Position numbers and translations under genes: made by a program
Assembly: GCA_964582985.1 (NCBI GenBank)
Contig: CAZOUM010000042.1
Span: 1-27,388, forward strand
DNA length: 27,388 nucleotides
Direction of reading: 5' to 3'
Source: CAZQYB01 sp964582985
GTDB lineage: Bacteria; Planctomycetota; Phycisphaerae; Sedimentisphaerales; Anaerobacaceae
The notes under the pieces: model-generated
The model's database searches: none
What the model saw: the letters and a program-made list of their open reading frames with translations, nothing else
What the model was told of the DNA's origin: nothing
Part shown: positions 22,119 through 27,388 of the stretch, in pieces
How the letters are laid out: every line of letters begins with the position of its first letter
Position numbering within the stretch: the stretch's first letter is position 1

Positions 22119-22490
22119 TTAATCTTTTTTCAGCTCCCTTACGTGCCTCATTAGCTCGGTAAGCCGCCATTCGAGCGATGAAAGTATCCAGAACTCGAAA
22201 TGATTTATACGCATCTGGCAGTGTATTAGATAGATGATTTTTGCCGAAAGTGTTATCGTTGCCAACTCAATCATCAAGACTCGCCATTTTTCGCCGCCGA
22301 CTATTGAGAGGACTACGGAGACTGTAATTACGGCAATAAATATGGCGTTAATAAGCTTTGTGCGAAATATTGGCACGCCGCCGATTTTGCCGATGATGGC
22401 TCTGACGCGTTCCTTTTCCTGCTGGAAGTGCTACAGCTCCTCTTTTAGGTCTTTGAGTTCGTCGTGTATACTTTCATACTCTTTTTCCAT
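22119..22490 (-). pseudogene. Small two-helix membrane protein gene interrupted by one TAG
   Basis: On the minus strand ATG at 22490, with GAGGG upstream, opens a 123-codon frame that is interrupted once, by TAG at codon 20 (22433-22431), and ends at 22119. Before the stop it reads MEKEYESIHDELKDLKEEL; after it HFQQEKERVRAIIGKIGG continues the same charged coiled coil. Two membrane helices follow (AIFIAVITVSVVLSIVGG and LMIELATITLSAKIIYLIH), then NHFEFWILSSLEWRLTELM. Continuity of the coiled coil across the stop suggests that a Gln codon (CAG) became TAG. A GTG at 22376 could start an 85-aa remnant. It is divergent from argH. Function unknown. Confidence 0.7.
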
Positions 22491-22631
22491 AACCGGGCCC
22501 TCATGCTAAAAACCATTAAATTCATTTTTTCTTTTTTTGTTTTATGTGAACATAGAATAGCGGCTGTTTAGTAATACTGCAAGTGGCAGGAACAGCTAAT
22601 CTGAATACCGATAAGGTAACTGCAGAGAGGG

Positions 22632-22660
22632 TTGACATTTGGAGCGGCTGAATCTATTAT
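22632..22660 (+). promoter_or_regulatory. Near-consensus sigma70 promoter of the argH operon
   Basis: A perfect TTGACA (22632-22637) and TATTAT (22655-22660) are separated by the optimal 17 bases. The predicted start near 22667 gives a 30-base leader containing GGGAG before the ATG at 22697. Confidence 0.75.
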
Positions 22661-22696
22661 TGCCGGCAAAGGGATTTTCTTTTGGGAGCAAATAAA

Positions 22697-24085
22697 ATGG
22701 CCAAAGCAGAAAAAAGTTGGGAGAAGCGGCTTGGCGGCGAGCCGGATGAGCTTATGGTTGATTTTGTAGAGTCGCTGTCTGTCGATAAGCGTCTTTACAA
22801 GTATGATATTGTCGGGTCAATTGCCCATGCCCAGATGCTCGCTGACCAGAAACTTATAACCAAAGCTGAGTTCAAGCAAATCAAGGATGGGCTTATCGAA
22901 ATATCACAGGAAATCGCGGAAGGGCGGTTCAAGTTCGATAAGACATACGAAGATATCCATATGGCTATAGAGGCGGCACTGGTGGCTAAAATCGGCGAGG
23001 CCGGTAAGAAACTTCACACCGGCAGAAGCCGCAACGACCAGGTTGCTACCGACGTTCGGCTTTGGATGCGGGATGAGATAGAGGTATTGCAGGCCAAAAT
23101 AACGCAGCTTCAGAAGGCGTTTGTCAAATTGGCGGACAAATATTCGGAAGATGTGATGCCCGCTTATACACATCTTCAGCGTGCGCAGCCCGTAGTGATT
23201 GCGGTGTATCTGTTAAGTTTTGTGGAACAAATCGAGCGTGACTTTATCCGCCTTAAGAACTGTAGTGCACTGGTTAATATCTCACCGTTGGGCAGTGGTG
23301 CGGTGGCGGGCTCGACATTGCTGTTAGATAGAAAGAGCACGGCAAAGCAACTGGGTTTTAGCGATATCAGCTATAATGCGATTGACGCAGTCAGCGACAG
23401 AGACTTCTGTGCAGAGTTCATTTTTGATTGTGCGCTTATTGTGACGCATTTGTCGCGCCTGGCCGAGGATTGCATAATTTATTCGTCGAGCGAATTCGGC
23501 TTTGTGCGGATTGATGACAGTTATTGTACGTCGTCGAGTATGATGCCACAGAAACGAAATCCCGATGTGCTCGAACTGATTCGCGCGAAAACCGGCTCAA
23601 TGTACGGCTCATTGATGGCTATGCTAACGATTCTAAAAGGCCAGCCATCCGGTTATAATCGTGACTTGCAGGAAGACAAGATTCATATCTTTGCTGCAAG
23701 CGACACAGTCAAGGCTTGTTTGGATATGACGCGAGCGCTTGTCTTGCACACGAAGTTTGATACGAAGAAGATTTCAACTGGTTTGGAAGAGGGTTTTTTG
23801 GATGCCACAGCTTTGGCTGAGTATCTGGTTCGAAAGGGCATCGCCTTCCGTGAAGCTCACGGCATCGTAGGAACATTGGTTGCTTACTGTGAGCAGCAAA
23901 ATAAGAAGTTAGCTGAACTTAGCTTGGATGATTTCAAGCGGCATTGCTCCTCGATTGAGACAGATGTGCATGAGAACCTCGGGGCGGCAAACGTTGTGAG
24001 CAAATATGTCACCGAAGGGGCGGCCGGATTTGGGCAGGCAAAAGAGCAAATCGCATATTGGAACAAACAATTGGCGCAGCGATGA
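22697..24085 (+). CDS. argH: Argininosuccinate lyase
   Basis: The 462-aa enzyme splits argininosuccinate into arginine and fumarate, the last step of arginine synthesis, as a cytoplasmic homotetramer. Fumarase/aspartase-family blocks are complete: the N-terminal YDIVGSIAHAQML, HTGRSRNDQVATDVRLWMRD, THLQRAQPV, and the signature at ~278-288 (SSSMMPQKRNPD), which carries the catalytic serine loop. The start was placed at ATG 22697 (MAKAEKSWEKR) because GGGAG lies ten bases upstream and a strong promoter ends just before; a TTG at 22682 is also in frame. Length is normal. Its TGA overlaps the ATG of thiL by four bases (ATGA), so the two are translationally coupled. Confidence 0.97.
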   Translation: MAKAEKSWEKRLGGEPDELMVDFVESLSVDKRLYKYDIVGSIAHAQMLADQKLITKAEFKQIKDGLIEISQEIAEGRFKFDKTYEDIHMAIEAALVAKIGEAGKKLHTGRSRNDQVATDVRLWMRDEIEVLQAKITQLQKAFVKLADKYSEDVMPAYTHLQRAQPVVIAVYLLSFVEQIERDFIRLKNCSALVNISPLGSGAVAGSTLLLDRKSTAKQLGFSDISYNAIDAVSDRDFCAEFIFDCALIVTHLSRLAEDCIIYSSSEFGFVRIDDSYCTSSSMMPQKRNPDVLELIRAKTGSMYGSLMAMLTILKGQPSGYNRDLQEDKIHIFAASDTVKACLDMTRALVLHTKFDTKKISTGLEEGFLDATALAEYLVRKGIAFREAHGIVGTLVAYCEQQNKKLAELSLDDFKRHCSSIETDVHENLGAANVVSKYVTEGAAGFGQAKEQIAYWNKQLAQR

Positions 24086-25008
24086 GTATGTGTGAGGATG
24101 AAATAACCGAGTGGTTTGCCCGCCAGAGTAATTTAGAGGGAGCTGATTTTCCCATTGGCATCGGCGACGATATGGCCCAAATTCGGTTGGGCAAAGATGA
24201 ACCGGTTCTTATCACCACCGATATGCTTCTGGACGGCGTGCATTTTGACCTTGAGAAAGCGACTCTGAAGCAAGTCGGCTATAAAGCGATCGCGGTCAGC
24301 CTCAGCGATTGTGCGGCCATGGCGACGGTACCTGTTGCTGCGGTTGTCAGCGTTGCACTGCCAAAAGGCTTCGGCGAGGAAGAATTGAAGCAGCTTCATT
24401 CCGGGATTACTGTTGCGGCCGAGAGATTTAGCTGTGCACTTGTGGGCGGCGATATCACCAGATGGAATAACGAAGGGCTATTTGCAATAAGTGTTGCCAT
24501 TCTTAGTAGGAGGGCAAGCTGTGAGCCAATCAAGCGCTCAGGTGCGAAGGTAGGTGATAGCGTCTGTGTGACCGGCTCACTGGGCGGCGCAGTTGCTGGA
24601 AAACATCTGGAGTTTGAGCCGAGGGTTAAGGAGGCGATAAAAATCGCTCAACTGGTAACGGTAAATTCAATGATTGATATTAGCGACGGGCTCAGCAGCG
24701 ACTTGAACCGAATCTGTCGCCAGAGTGGGGTCGGGGCCCTTGTGGATGCAGAGCGAATTCCGATATCAGAGGAAGCTAAAAAAAGTGAGAACCCGCTGAA
24801 TTCAGCGCTGAACGACGGGGAAGATTTTGAATTGCTTTTTACGCTCTCTGAAAAGGACTGTCAGAGCTTGCTGAAAGAGTGGCGCGGGCCACCAGCCATT
24901 ACACGAATCGGCACCATTACCGACACCGGGAAGATGCAGATAAGAATGCCCGACGGCCAAATTGAGGATTTGAAACCAGCCGGATACGACCATTTGAAAG
25001 ACCAGTAA
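24082..25008 (+). CDS. thiL: Thiamine-monophosphate kinase
   Basis: The 308-aa enzyme phosphorylates thiamine monophosphate to the active cofactor thiamine diphosphate with ATP. PurM/ThiL-fold motifs are present: GIGDDMAQIRL, LITTDMLLDGVHFDL (metal and substrate binding), LVGGDITR, VCVTGSLGGAVAG, MIDISDGLSSDL and NDGEDFELLFTL. The start at ATG 24082 overlaps the argH stop (ATGA); a second ATG lies two codons on, and the frame is also open to a TTG at 24058 inside argH. Length is typical. It is the middle gene of argH-thiL-tsaE, 17 bases before tsaE. No TPP riboswitch is visible, as expected for a salvage and last-step gene inside this operon. Confidence 0.96.
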   Translation: MSMCEDEITEWFARQSNLEGADFPIGIGDDMAQIRLGKDEPVLITTDMLLDGVHFDLEKATLKQVGYKAIAVSLSDCAAMATVPVAAVVSVALPKGFGEEELKQLHSGITVAAERFSCALVGGDITRWNNEGLFAISVAILSRRASCEPIKRSGAKVGDSVCVTGSLGGAVAGKHLEFEPRVKEAIKIAQLVTVNSMIDISDGLSSDLNRICRQSGVGALVDAERIPISEEAKKSENPLNSALNDGEDFELLFTLSEKDCQSLLKEWRGPPAITRIGTITDTGKMQIRMPDGQIEDLKPAGYDHLKDQ

Positions 25009-25025
25009 TTTGTCTTGGCCTGATT

Positions 25026-25484
25026 GTGAATTTAGAAATTACATCAAAGTCACCCGAACAGACGATTGAACTTGGGCGCAAAATAGGTCTGCAGCTAAGA
25101 GGTGGTGAGATTGTGGCTGTTTGTGGCCTGTTGGGCAGTGGCAAGACGCATTTAATCAAAGGAATCGTAGAAGGCGCTGGCGCAAAAGATAGCAAGGACG
25201 TTACCAGCCCCACGTTCGTTATAGTAAAGGAATATGTGGGGCGATTGGACATTTATCATATAGATGCCTATCGACTGGATTCTATCGGCGAGTTTGAAAT
25301 GCTCGGCTTTGACGATTTCTGTTACCCACAGTCGGTGGCTCTGATTGAGTGGGCCGATAAAATCGAATCCGCCCTGAAGTCTATAGATTATGTTCGGGTA
25401 GAACTTTTTCACGCAGGAGAAACTACGAGGAAGATACGCATTGAAAATACGCCCGAATATATGACGATAGCCGATAGTTCGTAG
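25026..25484 (+). CDS. tsaE: tRNA threonylcarbamoyladenosine biosynthesis ATPase TsaE
   Basis: The 152-aa P-loop protein is the ATPase partner of TsaB and TsaD in making the t6A base at position 37 of ANN-decoding tRNAs. The Walker A motif is G34-LLGSGK-T41, followed by the family SPTF element (TSPTFVIVKEY) and YHIDAYRLDS, then LIEWADKI. The start is a GTG at 25026, 17 bases after thiL, with no strong ribosome site. Length is as expected. TsaB and TsaD genes are not in the window. After the gene there is a weak CTCCC/GGGAG hairpin (25503-25520) without a T-run. Confidence 0.95.
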   Translation: MNLEITSKSPEQTIELGRKIGLQLRGGEIVAVCGLLGSGKTHLIKGIVEGAGAKDSKDVTSPTFVIVKEYVGRLDIYHIDAYRLDSIGEFEMLGFDDFCYPQSVALIEWADKIESALKSIDYVRVELFHAGETTRKIRIENTPEYMTIADSS

Positions 25485-25870
25485 CAGAGAGCAAATACTC
25501 ACCTCCCAATGATGCGGGAGCGTTGAGCTAATAAGACACATCCTATATTCTCACGCCTGAAAAATTTGGCAGTGCCACATTTGTTTCTTATATTTTTGTT
25601 GGACGCTTCCATGGGCCTTTGTATGTGGCCGCACGAAGTGTTTCTCGGACGTGCTGCTTGAAGCTTCATCCCGGATCGAGTGTCCAAGGCAATTTTTGAA
25701 GTATTTTATAACTGTTTTTCAGATTACCTTTTGTTGGGAGGTTTGCAACTCAAAGAAAAGTGTTCGGCAAGTTAAGTCCTGTCTTGATTGGGACGATAGC
25801 TTGAAATGAGGAAAGTACCATTGTTAGAGATTTGTGAATTTTTTATTGAAAAGAAAAGAGGAGAATAAAG
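25485..25870. other. Leader and spacer before the pseudopilin genes
   Basis: The 386 bases carry no gene. A weak hairpin (CTCCC at 25503 with GGGAG at 25516) follows tsaE. No convincing -35/-10 pair or sigma54 site was found for the pilin gene. The last ~50 bases are AT-rich and end in AGAGGAG before the ATG, so the real promoter is probably in this spacer but is not recognisable. Confidence 0.5.
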
Positions 25871-26386
25871 ATGAGAGCTAAAAGTGGTTTTACATTGGTG
25901 GAAATTCTGATTGTAGTGGTCATCCTTGGCATCTTGGCAGCTATTGTAATTCCTCAGTTTACTGAGGCAAGCACCGAGGCCAAAGAATCGAGGCTGGTCA
26001 GTGACCTGCAGATGATGCGTTCGCAGATTGAGCTGTATAAGATTCAGCACAATGACAGGCTGCCGGGTTCGGAAACTGTTGCTGGACCAATGGGTAGCGA
26101 TGGTGATGCTACATTTGAGCAGTGTATGACCGGCTATACGGACCAGTGGGGCAATGTTCAACCTGCACCCGGTGCCGGCATATATGGACCGTATATGCAG
26201 AAGCTTCCGACGAATCCATTCAACGACCCGCTGCCTTTAAGTGCGGTTTCGTTCAATGCTACTGTTGGGCCTACCAACCCCGGCGCTGATGGTGCTGGTT
26301 GGAACCTTGACCCTGCCAACGGTCTGTTCCAGGCTGATGATGCTCAGCTATCCAGCGATGGTGTCCTCTATCATTCGGAGCTGTAA
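25871..26386 (+). CDS. GspG-like type II secretion pseudopilin
   Basis: The 171-aa protein has a class III prepilin leader: KSG6 followed by F7-TLVE11, with the conserved Glu at +5, cleaved and N-methylated by prepilin peptidase. The hydrophobic helix (~7-28, ILIVVVILGILAAIVIP) is followed by QFTEASTEAKESRLVSDL, the GspG-type linker, and a C-terminal part with YGPYMQKLPTNPFND and GWNLDPANGLFQADD. It is probably a major pseudopilin of a type II secretion or pilus-like system, assembled in the inner membrane. AGAGGAG precedes the ATG. A strong terminator follows 77 bases after its stop, and paralogous genes follow it. Phycisphaerae carry many such genes, and the secreted cargo is unknown. Confidence 0.9.
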   Translation: MRAKSGFTLVEILIVVVILGILAAIVIPQFTEASTEAKESRLVSDLQMMRSQIELYKIQHNDRLPGSETVAGPMGSDGDATFEQCMTGYTDQWGNVQPAPGAGIYGPYMQKLPTNPFNDPLPLSAVSFNATVGPTNPGADGAGWNLDPANGLFQADDAQLSSDGVLYHSEL

Positions 26387-26462
26387 GGTCTGCGATAATT
26401 GTGGGCCCACTGGGCCGAGAAGAAAAAAACGCCGGTTGTTAAGGCGAGGTAACAGATAAATG

Positions 26463-26509
26463 AAGGCTGACCAGGCTCGGCGGATAGCCGGAGCCGGTCA
26501 GCCTTTTTG
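26463..26509 (+). terminator. Strong rho-independent terminator after the GspG-like gene
   Basis: AAGGCTGACC (26463-26472) pairs with GGTCAGCCTT (26496-26505), with a bulged A and an inner GGCTC/GAGCC stem plus a small GGC/GCC stem-loop. TTTTT follows at 26504-26508. It should limit read-through into the second pseudopilin gene. Confidence 0.88.
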
Positions 26510-26526
26510 AAAAACCGGGGGAGAGT

Positions 26527-26937
26527 ATGGGAGAGAGGACTCGTTTATTGTATGTTGACGTCGTGGTCATTATGGTTGCATTAACCATAATCGGCACTAC
26601 AACCGTTCCAAAGTTTACCAAAGCCAGTACCGAATCAAAGGTTTCAGACCTAATTGAAGGGCTTGAAACCATGCGGGTTCAGCTTGATTTATACCGGGCC
26701 CAGCACAATGATTCTTTTCCTCCTTCTGATTCATTCGAAAGTTTTGAAACGGCTATGACAAAGAAAGTCGGAAAGTACGGTCCGTATGTTAAGAAGATTC
26801 CAGTTAATCCTTTTAACCGTCTTAATACTGTTCGTTTCGACGGCGAGCCGGCAGGAGCCGGCAAGGCCGGCTGGAGACTTAACACTGAGACCGGTCTGTT
26901 CCAGGCCGACGATAGTCCTGTATATGTGGGTTTGTGA
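26527..26937 (+). CDS. Pseudopilin paralogue with a degenerate processing site
   Basis: The 136-aa protein is a shorter paralogue of the preceding pseudopilin: TVPKFTKASTESKVSDLIEG, LDLYRAQHNDSFPPSDSF, KYGPYVKKIPVNPFN and GLFQADD align with its neighbour. The N-terminal helix is aligned residue for residue, but the leader motif is lost: G6 is R6, F7 is L7 and E11 is D11 (MGERTRLLYVD). Prepilin peptidase normally needs the glycine, so it may remain uncleaved or use another route. GGGGGAGAGT precedes the ATG, and an open frame of pilin-like composition argues for a working gene rather than a relic. It follows a strong terminator, so it may have separate expression. Confidence 0.78.
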   Translation: MGERTRLLYVDVVVIMVALTIIGTTTVPKFTKASTESKVSDLIEGLETMRVQLDLYRAQHNDSFPPSDSFESFETAMTKKVGKYGPYVKKIPVNPFNRLNTVRFDGEPAGAGKAGWRLNTETGLFQADDSPVYVGL

Positions 26938-27037
26938 CTTATGCGGTTTTCGAAAAAGTTAATGACCGGCTGTACGGTCAACCTAAAAGACGGCAGGTCA
27001 GCCCTTATTGATTGATTATTGATTAGTGGAAGCTCAA

Positions 27038-27388
27038 ATGGGGAGCAATCGGAAAAATCAAGGTGGATTTTCCCTGGCTGAGGCGATGATGGCAACAGTG
27101 GTATTGGGTATTGCTGCAGCCGGTGTGTTGTTGCCGTTTACGAGCGGTGCGCAGATGCGGGCTGAAGGTGCGCATCGGACGTTGGCGGCCAAATTGGCGG
27201 GCGATTTGATGGAGTGGTTCATCAATACTCCGTTCGAGGATATTGTGGCCGGCGGGGGAGGATATGTCGACGAGCCGCAGGGGCAAATTAGAGACGTGAG
27301 TGGCGCGTTGTTTAGTGACAGTGACCCAGCATATGCGAATTTCAGCAGAGGTGCAAACTATGCATATGATGCAAGCCAGCCGTTTTTC
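27038..27388 (+). CDS. Prepilin-type protein, PilV/GspI-like, cut by the window end
   Basis: ATG at 27038, with GGAAG upstream, opens a frame of 117 codons that is still open at the last base, so the 3' end is missing. The leader NQGG10 then F11-SLAE15 with Glu at +5, and the helix AMMATVVLGIAAAGVLLPF, form a standard prepilin signal. After it SGAQMRAEGAHRTLAAKLAG-DLMEWFINTPFEDIV resembles minor pseudopilins of the GspI/PilV kind. A Gly-rich and Ser/Asp-rich part follows. It is the third pilin-like gene in a row on the same strand, supporting a pseudopilin gene cluster. Confidence 0.85.
   Translation, partial: MGSNRKNQGGFSLAEAMMATVVLGIAAAGVLLPFTSGAQMRAEGAHRTLAAKLAGDLMEWFINTPFEDIVAGGGGYVDEPQGQIRDVSGALFSDSDPAYANFSRGANYAYDASQPFF

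Noticed and set aside
25730..25760. Possible sigma54 promoter (GGGAGGTTTGC) before the pilin gene
   Set aside because: The GG to GC distance is 7 instead of 10 bases, so it does not fit the -24/-12 pattern.

Overview
The window looks like chromosomal DNA of a Gram-negative planctomycete, most likely class Phycisphaerae (Sedimentisphaerales-like). This is inferred from gene content: a secreted sulfatase-modifying-factor/sialidase fusion, VIT-VWA and DUF4139 surface proteins, a lipid A-type acyltransferase, GspG-like pseudopilins with short NPFN-containing tails, and long spacers full of short-period degenerate repeats. No plasmid, phage or CRISPR hallmarks are visible.

Layout. 1-3115 (+): the end of one secreted sialidase-like protein and a complete tandem paralogue. 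3135-5876 (-): an OmpR-type response regulator followed by its membrane histidine kinase. 5877-6052: a divergent control region with two 11-bp-spaced direct-repeat pairs in mirror orientation, the best candidate for the regulator's binding sites. 6053-10117 (+): a VIT-VWA protein and a MuiA/DUF4139-type protein in one operon, closed by a strong terminator. 10337-11771: tRNA-Lys(CTT), then a 1.35-kb segment with two small genes and a decayed coding tail, ended by a 58-bp repeat of the tRNA 3' half; this resembles a decayed tRNA-borne island. 12002-13282 (-): a secreted unknown protein. 13283-17710: repeat-rich DNA holding an AT-richer two-gene island (helical unknown protein and HNH nuclease, minus strand) bracketed by two copies of one hairpin. 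17711-19998 (+): acyltransferase, a zinc-ribbon membrane gene split by an in-frame TGA, a 39-aa Cys-rich microprotein and a double-ACT protein. 20121-22010 (+): an APC amino-acid permease fused to a PTS EIIA-like domain. 22119-22490 (-): a small membrane gene with one in-frame TAG. 22697-25484 (+): argH-thiL-tsaE behind a near-consensus promoter. 25871-27388 (+): three pseudopilin genes, the last cut by the window edge.

The most system-like unit is 3135-10117. A two-component system with a large extracytoplasmic sensor domain faces a two-gene envelope operon across a symmetric operator, suggesting that it senses an envelope signal and controls VIT-VWA/DUF4139 production as well as itself. The second focus is the 13.9-17.7 kb region, where arrays of unrelated 7- and 8-bp units surround the HNH island. 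Two genes interrupted by single in-frame stops (TGA at 18941, TAG at 22433) suggest real decay, recoding or assembly errors. All functional statements rest on reading motifs by eye; no database search was possible.
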